The notes: generated by a model from the letters alone, not told the origin. 64,000 nt of DNA from Pseudarthrobacter oxydans (GCF_030812335.1 NZ_JAUSSN010000010.1:62001-126000), one strand, 5' to 3'; counted from the stretch's first letter, positions 34,483 to 43,581 are shown. A program made the numbers and translations.

Positions 34483-35255
34483 TGGAGACCGGTCTGAGGG
34501 GAAAAAACGTCCTGGTTCCGGGCGCAAGTTCGGGGATAGGCCTCGCCATCGCCAGGGCGTTGGCCGCGGAAGGCGCCAACGTGGTCTTGGCTGCCCGGCG
34601 CGGGGACCTGGTCCGGGCGGAAGCTGCGCGCCTGGAGTCCGCCGTCGGGATCGGCATCGACCTCACCGACGGCGGCGCCCCGGCGGCCCTGGTGGACGCC
34701 GCGGTGGGGGCCTTCGGCCCCATCGATGTACTCATCCTCAACAGCGGCGGACCGCCTCCCGGCGGCGCCGCGGACGTCTCCGACGAACAGGCCCTGGCCG
34801 CCGTGCACCAGCTCCTGCTGCAGCACATGCGGCTCACCTCCCTCGTGCTTCCCGGCATGCGGGAGCGCGGGTGGGGGCGCATCGTGGCAGTGGGCTCCAG
34901 CGGGGTGCAGCAGCCGCTGCCCAACCTGGCGCTGTCCAACATCGGCCGGGCCGGGCTCGCCGGTTACCTCAAGACCCTGGCGGCGGAGGTGGCCAAGGAC
35001 GGCGTGACCGTCAACATGGTGCTCCCGGGCCGCATCGACACCGACCGCGTTGGCTCACTGGACGCAGCGGCGGCCAAACGCACCGGACGATCGCCGGAGG
35101 AGACGCGGGCGGCCTCGGAAGCATCGATCCCTGCCGGCCGGTACGGCAAGCCCGAGGAATTCGCCGCCGTCGTGGCCTTCCTGGCGAGCGGACCTGCATC
35201 CTACGTGACCGGGGAACAGATCCGCTGCGACGGCGGACTCGTCCGTTCCTACTAA
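34482..35255 (+). CDS. SDR-like protein lacking the Tyr-x3-Lys motif
   Basis: A 257-residue SDR fold. VPGASSGIGLAIARALAAEG is the dinucleotide motif with Pro in place of Thr. The Ser (AVGSSGVQQPLPN) is present, but the Tyr/Lys pair is replaced by LALSNIGRAGLAG. MVLPGRIDTDRVGSLDAAAA is characteristic of the BKR-like SDR subgroup (I recall cd05344), which is known for an incomplete catalytic tetrad. It therefore may not do standard SDR chemistry. It overlaps the DapA-family stop by 1 base. Confidence 0.82.
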   Translation: METGLRGKNVLVPGASSGIGLAIARALAAEGANVVLAARRGDLVRAEAARLESAVGIGIDLTDGGAPAALVDAAVGAFGPIDVLILNSGGPPPGGAADVSDEQALAAVHQLLLQHMRLTSLVLPGMRERGWGRIVAVGSSGVQQPLPNLALSNIGRAGLAGYLKTLAAEVAKDGVTVNMVLPGRIDTDRVGSLDAAAAKRTGRSPEETRAASEASIPAGRYGKPEEFAAVVAFLASGPASYVTGEQIRCDGGLVRSY

Positions 35256-35271
35256 CCGAAAGAACAAGGCC

Positions 35272-36207
35272 ATGACTTCCCGCATCCTTCACCTTTGCGC
35301 GATCCGCGACGGCTCCACCCCCGACACCGCCAACCCCGGGCAGGCCCGCGAGGAGGCCGCCGTCGTCCACCCGCAACGCGGAGCCGCGCTGGTCCGCGAC
35401 CTGCTCCCGGGCTTTACCGGCGACATCCTCGACGTCCTCACCGGAGACCTGCTCGGGGACCTGGAAGCAGCCGCAGCCAAGGCTGACGACGCCGTCTTCC
35501 GCGACCCGGAACACCTCACCTACGGCGCCCCGTACCGTCACCCGCGCATGCTGTGGGGGATCGGACTGAACTACGTGGAGCACGCCTCCGACCTCACCGA
35601 GGCGGTGCCCGACGAGCCGGCCTCGTTTATCAAGGGCGACCATACGGTCATCGGCCCGGGCGAGAACATCCCGATCCCGGAGCAAAGCCAGCGCACTACC
35701 ACCGAAGCGGAGGTCGCCGTCGTGATCGGCCGGTACTGCCGCAATGTCGAGCCGGAGGATGCGCTGTCCTATCTGGCCGGCGTCGTACCGGTACTGGACC
35801 AGACGGCCGAGGACATCCTGCAGCGCAATCCGCGGTTCCTCACCCGCTCCAAGAACTTTCCGGGATTCTTTTCCTTCGGCCCCCGGATCGTGCCCCTCGC
35901 CGAGGTGGAGGCTGCCGCCGGCTCCCTGGCCGAGGTCACGGTATCCACCGTGGTCAACGGGGAGGTGCGCCGCAGCAATACGGTGTCGCACATGCGCTAC
36001 GACCCGGCCTACCTGATCAGTTTCCACAGCAAGGTCATGCCGCTCTTCCCCGGTGACATCATCTCCACGGGAACGCCCGGAGCCGTCCACATCGAACCGG
36101 GGGACGTCGCCGAATGCCGCGTGACGGGGCTTGGAACCCTCCGCAATCCCGTGACCGCCTCCAGCGGAGACCCCGGCACCACCACCGAAGGAGCTGACGC
36201 TCGTTGA
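35272..36207 (+). CDS. Fumarylacetoacetate hydrolase-family protein
   Basis: A 311-residue FAH-fold enzyme. LWGIGLNYVEHASDL opens the catalytic domain. Metal-binding acids are in TTEAEVAVVIGRYC (both Glu) and PVLDQTAEDI (Asp, divergent from the usual VANDVSARD). The lysine RSKNFPGFFSFGP and GDIISTGTPGAVHIEPGD close the site. These enzymes hydrolyse C-C bonds, decarboxylate or isomerise oxo-acids. GAAAGAAC precedes the ATG. Its TGA overlaps the TTG of the CoA transferase. Confidence 0.87.
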   Translation: MTSRILHLCAIRDGSTPDTANPGQAREEAAVVHPQRGAALVRDLLPGFTGDILDVLTGDLLGDLEAAAAKADDAVFRDPEHLTYGAPYRHPRMLWGIGLNYVEHASDLTEAVPDEPASFIKGDHTVIGPGENIPIPEQSQRTTTEAEVAVVIGRYCRNVEPEDALSYLAGVVPVLDQTAEDILQRNPRFLTRSKNFPGFFSFGPRIVPLAEVEAAAGSLAEVTVSTVVNGEVRRSNTVSHMRYDPAYLISFHSKVMPLFPGDIISTGTPGAVHIEPGDVAECRVTGLGTLRNPVTASSGDPGTTTEGADAR

Positions 36208-37418
36208 ACAGCGCACAACTTGTCCCTGACGGCCCTCCCGCCGCCGCACCGCTAGCCGGCATCAAGGTGGCGGATTTCTCCCGGGTCCTCGCCGGACCCT
36301 TTGCCACCATGATGCTCGCTGATTTCGGCGCCGATGTGATCAAGGTCGAGAGCCCGGCCGGCGACGACACCCGGGCCTGGGTGCCGCCCGTGGACGAACA
36401 CGGCGCGGGCACCTACTTCTCCAGCGTCAACCGGAACAAGCGCTCGGCCGTGTGCGACCTGCGCACCGAGGAAGGACTCGCGCAGGCGAGGAACATAGCA
36501 CTGGCCGCCGACGTCGTTGTTGAGAATTTCCGGCCGGGCGTTATGCAGCGGTTCGGCCTGGACTATGAGACCCTCCGGGCGGAGCGACCGGACCTGGTCT
36601 ACTGCTCCATCACCGGATTCGGAAGCAAGGGCGGGGCGCACCTGCCCGGATACGACCTCCTGGTCCAGGCCGTGGGGGGACTGATGAGCGTTACCGGATC
36701 CCCGGAGTCGGAACCGAGCAAGGTGGGGGTGGCACTGGTGGACGTGGTGACCGGCCAAAACGCAGTGGTGGGCATCCTGGCCGCGCTGCGCAGCCGCGAC
36801 CAGACCGGCAGGGGCCAGCGGGTTGAAGTCAACCTGCTGTCCTCGCTGCTTGCCGGACTCGTCAACCAGGCATCCAGCACCCTCGCCACCGGCGAATCCC
36901 CGCAGCGCATGGGCAACGCCCACCCCAGCATTGCGCCGTACGAGACGCTGCGAACCGCAGACGCGCCCCTCGCCCTGGCGGTCGGAACGGACAAGCAGTT
37001 CGCCTCCCTGACACGAGTGCTGGGCGTTCCCGAACTGTCTGATGACAGCAGGTTCCGCGGGAACTCGAACAGGGTGGCCCACCGCGATGAGCTGAAGACC
37101 CTGCTAGAGGAGCAGCTTCGGAAAAAGCCGGCGGCGGAATGGTCGGGACTCCTGAGCGAGGCGGGCGTACCCGCCGGCAAGGTCAACTCCATCGTGGAAG
37201 CGATCCAGCTGGCCGCCGACCTCGGGCTGGAACCCGTGGTGGAGATCGCGGACGGGTCCGGCCCCCGGACCTCCCGACAGGTGGCCAACCCCATCCGGCT
37301 CTCGGAAACTCCCGCCTCGTACCGGCGGCTGCCGCCGCTGCTCGGCGAACACAGCGGCGCGACCTTCACGGAGCAGAACAAACCGGCCGCCCTCCACCCC
37401 ACACCCACCGGAAAGTAG
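36204..37418 (+). CDS. CaiB/BaiF-type CoA transferase
   Basis: A 404-residue family III CoA transferase. GIKVADFSRVLAGPFATMMLA and DFGADVIKVESPAGDDTR are the opening motifs. The catalytic Asp is in GYDLLVQAVGGLMSVTG. VNRNKRSAVCDLRTEEG and GKVNSIVEAIQ are also typical. It moves CoA from a donor thioester to a carboxylic acid, activating the substrate for the acyl-CoA dehydrogenase encoded next. The start is TTG 36204, 10 bases after GAAGGAG and overlapping the FAH stop by 4 bases. Confidence 0.9.
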   Translation: MNSAQLVPDGPPAAAPLAGIKVADFSRVLAGPFATMMLADFGADVIKVESPAGDDTRAWVPPVDEHGAGTYFSSVNRNKRSAVCDLRTEEGLAQARNIALAADVVVENFRPGVMQRFGLDYETLRAERPDLVYCSITGFGSKGGAHLPGYDLLVQAVGGLMSVTGSPESEPSKVGVALVDVVTGQNAVVGILAALRSRDQTGRGQRVEVNLLSSLLAGLVNQASSTLATGESPQRMGNAHPSIAPYETLRTADAPLALAVGTDKQFASLTRVLGVPELSDDSRFRGNSNRVAHRDELKTLLEEQLRKKPAAEWSGLLSEAGVPAGKVNSIVEAIQLAADLGLEPVVEIADGSGPRTSRQVANPIRLSETPASYRRLPPLLGEHSGATFTEQNKPAALHPTPTGK

Positions 37419-37422
37419 AACC

Positions 37423-38583
37423 ATGACTGATACTTCAGACCTCATCGGCATCGACACACTGCTCACGCCGGAGGAACTCGTCGTGCGGGAGAAAGTCCGC
37501 GGATTCGTGGACTCCGACATCAAACCGAATATCGCTGGCTGGTACGAGCGCGCGGAGTTCCCGCTGGAGATTGTCCCGCGCATGGCGGAACTGGGCCTGC
37601 TCGGCATGCACATCAAGGGCTACGGCTGCCCCGGCCGGAGCTCCGTGGAGTATGGTCTGGCCGCCCTGGAGCTGGAGGCCGGCGACTCGGGTCTCCGGAC
37701 GTTTGTCAGCGTTCAGGGTTCGCTGGCCATGAGCGCCATAGCCAAGCACGGATCGGAAGAGCAGAAACTCGAGTGGCTTCCGCGCATGGCCGCCGGAACT
37801 GCCATCGGGTGCTTCGGCCTCACCGAGCCGTCCGCCGGATCCGACCCCGGAAATATGCTGACCTTCGCAAAGCGCGACGGCGACGACTGGATCCTCAACG
37901 GCAGCAAGCGCTGGATCGGGCTGGCCTCGGTGGCGCAGGTGGCCATCATCTGGGCGATGACCGACGACGGCGTCCGCGGCTTCGTCGTTCCCACCGGGAC
38001 TCCGGGCTTCAAGGCCACCCCCATTGAGCAGAAGCTCTCCATGCGCGCCTCCATTCAGTGCGATATTGAGCTGACGGATATCCGGTTGCCGGCGAGTGCC
38101 ATGCTTCCCAACGCCAAGGGACTCCGCGGCCCGTTCGAGTGCCTCAACGAAGCCCGGTACGGCATCATCTGGGGTGCCATGGGGGCGGCACGCGACAGCT
38201 TCCTCACGGCCCGGGATTACTCGCAGCAGCGCATGCAGTTCGGCAAGCCGCTCGCCGGCTACCAGCTGACCCAGGAGAAGCTGGTGAACATGGCACTGGA
38301 GATCAACAAGGGCACGCTGCTGGCCTTGCAGTTGGGCCGGCTGAAGGACGCCGGAGTCCTCCAGCCGCACCAGATCTCCGTGGGCAAGCTGAACAACTGC
38401 CGCGAAGCGATCAAGATCTGCCGCGATGCCCGCGCCATGCTCGGCGGCAACGGCATCACCTTGGACTATTCCCCGCTGCGCCACGCCAACAATCTTGAGA
38501 GTGTGCGCACCTACGAGGGAACGGACGAGGTGCACACGCTGATCCTGGGCAACCACATCACCGGGATTCCGGCTTTCCGCTGA
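37423..38583 (+). CDS. Acyl-CoA dehydrogenase, glutaryl-CoA dehydrogenase-like
   Basis: A 386-residue flavoenzyme. CFGLTEPSAGSDPGN is the first signature and the catalytic Glu lies in VRTYEGTDEVHTLILG. The Arg in SGLRTFVSVQGSLAM corresponds to the one that binds the distal carboxylate in glutaryl-CoA dehydrogenase, so a dicarboxylyl-CoA substrate is probable. The enzyme would form an enoyl-CoA, possibly with loss of CO2, passing electrons to ETF. Five bases separate it from the CoA transferase. It is the last gene of the operon. Confidence 0.9.
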   Translation: MTDTSDLIGIDTLLTPEELVVREKVRGFVDSDIKPNIAGWYERAEFPLEIVPRMAELGLLGMHIKGYGCPGRSSVEYGLAALELEAGDSGLRTFVSVQGSLAMSAIAKHGSEEQKLEWLPRMAAGTAIGCFGLTEPSAGSDPGNMLTFAKRDGDDWILNGSKRWIGLASVAQVAIIWAMTDDGVRGFVVPTGTPGFKATPIEQKLSMRASIQCDIELTDIRLPASAMLPNAKGLRGPFECLNEARYGIIWGAMGAARDSFLTARDYSQQRMQFGKPLAGYQLTQEKLVNMALEINKGTLLALQLGRLKDAGVLQPHQISVGKLNNCREAIKICRDARAMLGGNGITLDYSPLRHANNLESVRTYEGTDEVHTLILGNHITGIPAFR

Positions 38584-38826
38584 GGGGACCCTGCCGGACG
38601 CATGGGTGGCTTTCATTTCGAAGGTCTCTGCCGGTGGCCTCGGCGTTGATGACGGTGTCCTTCCGGCGGCCGTCGGGGTACTGAGTGGCTGAAAACATCA
38701 CCATGGGCGGGTCGGACATCAGGTTCTGCCACTGTGGGGGTCACTGCAACCCACTCATCCTCGCAGAGGCCGTCCAACGCGCATCGACCCAACTCATCGA
38801 CTGTCCAGGGGCCCACGCCGAGGCAC

Positions 38827-39720
38827 CTAGTCGAACAGACTCAGCACGGCCTGCCCGAACGCCTCCGGATCCTCCTGCGGAACGTTGTGTCCAATTCCGG
38901 GAAGGACGCGTTGGATGTAGGGGCCGGTGAAGTAGTCTCTGCCGGCCGTCGCCGTGGGGCCGCCGACGCCGTCGTCCCCGCTTTCGAGCACCACCGTCGG
39001 AACGGTGATGTGCGGCTCCTGGGCGATCAGGTCCTCGAACCGCTGGTACCGGGGGTCGCCGTCGGCCAGTCCGTACCGGTGGCGGTAGGAGTGGATGACG
39101 ACGTCGACGAAATCGGGGTTGTGCAGGCTCGGGGCGCTGGCGGGAAACGCCTCGCGTGCGCCACCCCAGGCGGGCGACCAGGTGCGCCAGAGCAGCTCGC
39201 ACAGTTCGTCACGGTTTCGCTCCAGCCCGCGGCGCCCCCGCTCCGAGTGGAAGTAGTACTGGTACCAGTAGCTCCGCTCCCATTCCGGGATGGCTGGTTC
39301 GCCGGAGCGCGCGAGGTTGTGCATGTTGTAGCCGCCGACGGTGACGAGGCCGGCGACGCGTGCGGGGTCCAGTGCCGCCACGATGCACGCCGCCCGGCCG
39401 CCCCAGTCGTAGCCCGCCACGACGGCCTGGTCGATGTTGAGGGCGTCCATGAAGTCGAGGAGATCCTGCGCGAGGGCGGCTTGCTGTCCCGAGCGGACCG
39501 TCGTCGGATCGAGGAAACGCGTCGGGCCGAAGCCGCGAAGGTACGGCGCGAGCACGAAGGCGCCCTGGCCGGCGAGCATCGGCGCGACGTCGTCGAAGGC
39601 CCGGACGTCGTAGGGGAACCCGTGCAGCAGGATGACCGGAGTCCCGCCCGGATCACCCGCGGACTCGTACCCGATGTCCAGCACAGGGGTCTGGATGCGG
39701 CCGAAGGATGAAAAGCTCAT
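38827..39720 (-). CDS. Epoxide hydrolase/dehalogenase-like alpha/beta hydrolase
   Basis: A 297-residue alpha/beta hydrolase. PVILLHGFPYDVRAF holds the oxyanion HG motif. The nucleophile is Asp in VVAGYDWGGRAACIVA, as in epoxide hydrolases and haloalkane dehalogenases, not Ser. The cap domain is aromatic (RSYWYQYYFHSERGRRGL), and GIGHNVPQEDPEAFGQ has the catalytic His. The ATG at 39720 is used; longer forms are less likely. The 243 bp between it and the acyl-CoA dehydrogenase stop hold no gene that I can support. Confidence 0.87.
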   Translation of the reverse strand: MSFSSFGRIQTPVLDIGYESAGDPGGTPVILLHGFPYDVRAFDDVAPMLAGQGAFVLAPYLRGFGPTRFLDPTTVRSGQQAALAQDLLDFMDALNIDQAVVAGYDWGGRAACIVAALDPARVAGLVTVGGYNMHNLARSGEPAIPEWERSYWYQYYFHSERGRRGLERNRDELCELLWRTWSPAWGGAREAFPASAPSLHNPDFVDVVIHSYRHRYGLADGDPRYQRFEDLIAQEPHITVPTVVLESGDDGVGGPTATAGRDYFTGPYIQRVLPGIGHNVPQEDPEAFGQAVLSLFD

Positions 39721-39802
39721 GCTGCCATTCTGACCCAACGCACAGCCATTGCCCTTGGCGTCTGCGACGCATAGCCTTACCGTGCCGAGCAGGGAGAAGA
39801 CC

Positions 39803-40429
39803 ATGAAGCTGACAGTGACCGAATTCGTGAGCCTCGACGGCGTATCGCAGGGCCCGGGATCGCCGGAGGAAGACACCAGCGACGGGTTCACCCGGGGCGG
39901 ATGGCTGGTCCCCTACATGGACCAGACATTCATCCGCCAGGCCGCGGAATGGCTCGGCCAGGCCGACGCACTCCTGCTCGGCCGGCGCACCTACGACGCC
40001 TTCGCGCGGGACTGGCCGCAGATCACGGACCCGAATGATCCCTTCACCGTGCTCATGAACAGCCTGCCGAAATACGTCGCCTCGCACACCCTGACAACAG
40101 GCTCCTGGAACCCGACCACGGTCCTCTCCGCCGACGTCGAAGCCCAGGTCGCGGAACTCAAACAACAACCCGGACGGGAACTCCAGATCCACGGAAGCGC
40201 CCGCCTCGTCCAGTCCGTGCTGGCCGCAGACCTGATTGATGAGTTCCGGCTCGTGGTCGCCCCCGTCATCGTCGGTCTCGGCCGCCGCCTGTTCCCCGAC
40301 CGCGGCCCGTCCGCGGGACAGCGCCTCGTCAGCAGCCAGAGCACCCCGGGCGGACTTTCCCTCCAGGTTTATGAACGGGCCGGACTCGCCACCTACGCGA
40401 CCTACACGGGCGTCTCGGATGTGCCTTAA
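39803..40429 (+). CDS. Dihydrofolate reductase-family (RibD C-terminal-like) protein
   Basis: A 208-residue protein. KLTVTEFVSLDGVSQGPGSP and ADALLLGRRTYDAFARDWP match the RibD-C/DHFR-like family common in actinobacteria, and LQIHGSARLVQSVLAADLID provides the NADPH-binding strand. The function of these stand-alone forms is generally unknown. AGGGAGAAG precedes the ATG at 39803. It is divergent from the hydrolase gene across 82 bp. Confidence 0.88.
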   Translation: MKLTVTEFVSLDGVSQGPGSPEEDTSDGFTRGGWLVPYMDQTFIRQAAEWLGQADALLLGRRTYDAFARDWPQITDPNDPFTVLMNSLPKYVASHTLTTGSWNPTTVLSADVEAQVAELKQQPGRELQIHGSARLVQSVLAADLIDEFRLVVAPVIVGLGRRLFPDRGPSAGQRLVSSQSTPGGLSLQVYERAGLATYATYTGVSDVP

Positions 40430-40521
40430 GGTGCAGCACTCGCCAAGGGGCTACTGAAGGTTTGGACCACTCCATCGGCGTGACGCGGTGGAAGTTCCCC
40501 AAGGGCAACGGCGTAGCTGGC

Positions 40522-41019
40522 TCAGGCGGACGCCCCGAGTTGGAGCAGTATCCGCTCTGCGGTTGACTCGATCCCTTCCTCCGACATGACGGCTAACCCG
40601 GATTCATCGGCTTCGAGCGGTTCAAGTGTTTCGAGCTGTGAGGTGAGGAGGGAAGCTGGCATGAAGTGTCCGGGGCGCAGGGGAAGCCGGTCCTGCAGCA
40701 CCGGAGTTGCGACGTTCAGCAGGACAAAGGTAGTTGACGGGGCCGAGGCCCGGATCGCGTCCCGGTATGCGCGCCGGAGGGCTGAGCAAGCTACGACAAC
40801 TCCACTGGTGGGCGCGGAAAGTGCCGCGCCCACCAGCTTGAGCCAGGGCCATCTGTCTTCATCCGTCAGGGGATTGCCTGAGGCCATCTTTTGCACGTTT
40901 GCCGGCGGGTGAAGTGAATCGGCATCCAGGAATTCTGCACCCAGGCGTGCGGCGAGGGCCGACCCAACCGTGGACTTGCCTGCGCCCGAAACCCCCATAA
41001 CGACAATCGGACGCGTCAT
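40522..41019 (-). CDS. gntK: Gluconokinase
   Basis: A 165-residue P-loop kinase of the GntK family. IVVMGVSGAGKSTVGSALAA is the Walker A, FLDADSLHPPANVQKMASGN and PLTDEDRWPWL bind gluconate, and CSALRRAYRDAIR follows. It phosphorylates gluconate to 6-phosphogluconate. Its ATG overlaps the ABM gene stop by 1 base (TGATG), so they are coupled. It lies downstream of the sugar ABC operon but beyond a strong terminator, so it is a separate unit. Confidence 0.93.
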   Translation of the reverse strand: MTRPIVVMGVSGAGKSTVGSALAARLGAEFLDADSLHPPANVQKMASGNPLTDEDRWPWLKLVGAALSAPTSGVVVACSALRRAYRDAIRASAPSTTFVLLNVATPVLQDRLPLRPGHFMPASLLTSQLETLEPLEADESGLAVMSEEGIESTAERILLQLGASA

Positions 41020-41330
41020 CAAAGTGCCCCTTGGCTTGCGGTTCCCGCAGGGATGGCCACCAAGCGGGTGACTTCTACCGGCACTTCCAACAGTCCTTCG
41101 AGTGAGGAATTGAGTCGCTTGACTGCGTCGCCGTCGCCGTGGGCATCGAGCAGATCTGCGGACTGCCATTTCTCAATCATGACGATCTGGCCGTTTGGGG
41201 CTTCGTGGATGGCATAAAGGAGGCAGCCCGGTTCCTGGTGGACCTCCGCAATGGCGGGGGTGAGGGCGGCGGCGACCTTGTCGAATGCGCCGTGGATCGG
41301 AGTGAAAACTGCGGTGACGATGATGGACAT
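41019..41330 (-). CDS. Antibiotic biosynthesis monooxygenase (ABM) domain protein
   Basis: A 103-residue dimeric ferredoxin-like barrel protein. PIHGAFDKVAAALTPAIAEV and HQEPGCLLYAIHEAPNGQIV carry the ABM pattern, with MIEKWQSADLLDAHGDGDAV. Members include quinol and heme-degrading monooxygenases and aldehyde-handling enzymes. AGCAGGAC precedes the ATG at 41330. It is cotranscribed with gntK. A second ABM gene in this window also lies in a sugar locus. Confidence 0.85.
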   Translation of the reverse strand: MSIIVTAVFTPIHGAFDKVAAALTPAIAEVHQEPGCLLYAIHEAPNGQIVMIEKWQSADLLDAHGDGDAVKRLNSSLEGLLEVPVEVTRLVAIPAGTASQGAL

Positions 41331-41438
41331 GTGTGTCCTGCTCTTTCTGGGGGTCGTCTGGACGAGGGGATGAGTTGCTCGTGGCCGCACAGCACACGTG
41401 CCCGCCATGGCTGTGACTTGTTGTCCTAGGGCATGCAA

Positions 41439-41485
41439 GAAGCCCGCTGCCCCGACGGATGGATTCAGTCCGCGCAGCGGGCTTC
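41439..41485 (-). terminator. Terminator of the sugar ABC operon
   Basis: GAAGCCCGCTGC (41439-41450) pairs over all 12 bases with GCAGCGGGCTTC (41474-41485). It lies 16 bases beyond the stop of the ABC ATPase gene and separates this operon from the ABM-gntK unit. Confidence 0.85.
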
Positions 41486-41500
41486 CTTTGGCTGGCTGAA

Positions 41501-42685
41501 CTACCCGGGCAGCAGGGCAGCTGAAGTTTCGGCGGGGGCCAGGTTCAGCCCGGTATCGCCGTCGAAGTAGCTGGCCATTCTCGCCTCGGGCGTTACGGTG
41601 CAGGGATCGCCCGCCATCAGGCGGGTCTGCCCCGTCTGACGGATCCAGAGGAGATCGTCCTGGTTGAGCTCCCACATCTTCAGTCCCGATGCCGGGTCGG
41701 GCTGGACGCCGATCAGGGTGTCTGCCCCGAGGTCCTCGATTCTCCGGACCGTTCCCGCCAGGCCGGGACCGCCGACGTCGGCCGAGACTGTGAGGTGTTC
41801 CGGGCGCAGGCCCAGGGTCACAGTGCCGGTCCTGAGCCGGATCCCAGCAGGCGCCGGGAGCCGCAGCCCTCCGAGTGCCGGCTGCCCGTCATCCACGGCC
41901 GAGGTCATGAGGTTCATGGGCGGGCTGCCGATGAAGCGGGCAACATACGTGTTGGCGGGGCGGGCGTAGATCTCCTGCGGGGTGGCGTGCTGCTGCACCA
42001 CGCCGTTGTGGAGAACCACAATCTGAGTGGCCATGGTCATGGCCTCCACCTGGTCGTGGGTGACGTAGACGAAGGTCTTCCCGGTCAGCCTGTGCAGCCG
42101 GACAATTTCGCCGCGGAGTTCCGCCCGGAGCTTGGCGTCAAGGTTGGACAGGGGTTCGTCGAGCAGGAACATCGAAGGGTCGCGGATCAGTGCGCGTGCC
42201 AGGGCCACACGCTGGCGCTGGCCGCCGGAGAGTCCTCCGGGCTTGCGGTGCGCGTACTCATCCAGTCCCAGCATCGACGAGACACTGGCCACCTGCTTGG
42301 CGATCTCCTTGGACGAGCCGAAGACGCGGCGTGCGACGGCGCTGATTCCCGGGATGTGGTGCCAGCCCTTGAACCTGTCCAGGGCAAGGGGGAAGGCGAT
42401 GTTTTCCCGAACCGTCAGATGCGGATAGAGCGCGTAGGACTGGAACACGAAGGCGATGTCGCGTTCTCGCGGGCTTTGGCGGTTCACACGCAGGTTGTCG
42501 AAGATGATGTCGCCTGCGCTGGGGTCGGTGAGCCCGGCAATGATGCGGAGCAGGGTCGATTTTCCGGATCCGGATGCGCCGAGCAAGACGAGGAATTCGC
42601 CGTGGTCGACTTCCGCACTGAAGTCGTGGATGACCTGGGTGTCCCCGAAGCGCTTGCTGATGTTGCGTAGTGAGAGCTTTGCCAT
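41501..42685 (-). CDS. Sugar ABC transporter ATP-binding protein (MsmK/UgpC type)
   Basis: A 394-residue ATPase. LLGASGSGKSTLLRIIAGL is Walker A, PGGLSGGQRQRVALARAL the signature, MFLLDEPLSNLDAKLRAELR Walker B, and VYVTHDQVEAMTMA the switch His. The C-terminal third is a TOBE/regulatory domain as in MalK-type subunits (GLRPEHLTVSADVGG). It includes a small extra insertion (FKGWHHIPGISAVARRVFGS) between the Q-loop and signature. It powers import with the two permeases encoded upstream. The stop of MalG-type permease lies 2 bp away. Confidence 0.93.
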   Translation of the reverse strand: MAKLSLRNISKRFGDTQVIHDFSAEVDHGEFLVLLGASGSGKSTLLRIIAGLTDPSAGDIIFDNLRVNRQSPRERDIAFVFQSYALYPHLTVRENIAFPLALDRFKGWHHIPGISAVARRVFGSSKEIAKQVASVSSMLGLDEYAHRKPGGLSGGQRQRVALARALIRDPSMFLLDEPLSNLDAKLRAELRGEIVRLHRLTGKTFVYVTHDQVEAMTMATQIVVLHNGVVQQHATPQEIYARPANTYVARFIGSPPMNLMTSAVDDGQPALGGLRLPAPAGIRLRTGTVTLGLRPEHLTVSADVGGPGLAGTVRRIEDLGADTLIGVQPDPASGLKMWELNQDDLLWIRQTGQTRLMAGDPCTVTPEARMASYFDGDTGLNLAPAETSAALLPG

Positions 42686-42687
42686 GA

Positions 42688-43581
42688 TCAACCTTTGACT
42701 GAGCCGGCCGTGAGGCCTGAGACGATACGACGCTGGACAAGGAGGAAGAAGATCAAAGCCGGCAGGGTGAACAGCAGGGCCGCGGCCATCACCGAATTCA
42801 GCGAAGTCAGGTACTGGCCGATGAACGAGGCCAGGCCCACGGACGCCGGCCAGAGGTCGCGTTCGGCGATAAACGTCTTGGCCAGGAGGAATTCGTTCCA
42901 CCCGTCGAAGAAGTTGATGACGGCGGCTGCGGCGATGCTGGGAAGAATCAAAGGGGTGAGCACCAGCGACAGGATGGTGACGCGGGGGCACCCGTCGACG
43001 GCAGCGGCCTCTTCGATTTCGTAGGGAATGGCATCGATCGCTCCCTTGATGATCCAGACGCTTACGGGCATCGTGAAGGCAACATTGGCCAGGATCAGGC
43101 CGCCCATGCCGTTGAGGAGCCCCAGGGACGCAAAGAGGGCGTAGATGGGGACCACCAGCAGCGCCTCGGGCAGCATCTGGGTGGCGAAGAGCAGGAACCC
43201 CGCGGCGCCCTTGCCGTGGAACTTGAATCGGGACAGGGCGTAGCCGGCCAAAACGGCGAAGACGAGGGAAAGCAGCGTGGTGCCGCCTGCGATGACTACG
43301 GAGTTCGTGAGCCATTTGAAGATGGGGACGCTGCCGATGAGGTCGCCGAAGTCAGCGAGCCGTTCCCAGTGGGGCCACCAGCCCTGGGCCTGGCCGTACA
43401 GTTCGGAGTCCTGGCTTAGCGCCGTGTTCAGCATCCAGTAGAGCGGGAAGCCTGAGAAGAGGACGAGGGCGGCCAGCATGACGTACCGGGCGGGTTTGCT
43501 GAAGTTTCGGTTGCCCGGTACCTTCAGCCGCAACTTGTGAGGAGCCGGCCGAGGGATTGGTGGTGCTTCTTGGGTGGTCAT
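42688..43581 (-). CDS. Sugar ABC transporter permease (MalG type)
   Basis: A 297-residue inner membrane subunit with six helices. The EAA loop that docks to the ATPase reads EEAAAVDGCPRVTILSLVL. FNMLNTALSQDSELYG-like residues follow the first helix. GGAGG lies 10 bases before the ATG at 43581. It sits between the MalF-type permease and the ATPase in the operon. Confidence 0.92.
   Translation of the reverse strand: MTTQEAPPIPRPAPHKLRLKVPGNRNFSKPARYVMLAALVLFSGFPLYWMLNTALSQDSELYGQAQGWWPHWERLADFGDLIGSVPIFKWLTNSVVIAGGTTLLSLVFAVLAGYALSRFKFHGKGAAGFLLFATQMLPEALLVVPIYALFASLGLLNGMGGLILANVAFTMPVSVWIIKGAIDAIPYEIEEAAAVDGCPRVTILSLVLTPLILPSIAAAAVINFFDGWNEFLLAKTFIAERDLWPASVGLASFIGQYLTSLNSVMAAALLFTLPALIFFLLVQRRIVSGLTAGSVKG

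Noticed and set aside
38584..38826. Possible small gene or broken gene after the acyl-CoA dehydrogenase
   Set aside because: Short frames on both strands lack a ribosome site, a family match or a hydrophobic pattern; a minus-strand stretch near 38600-38700 might be an old remnant but cannot be supported.
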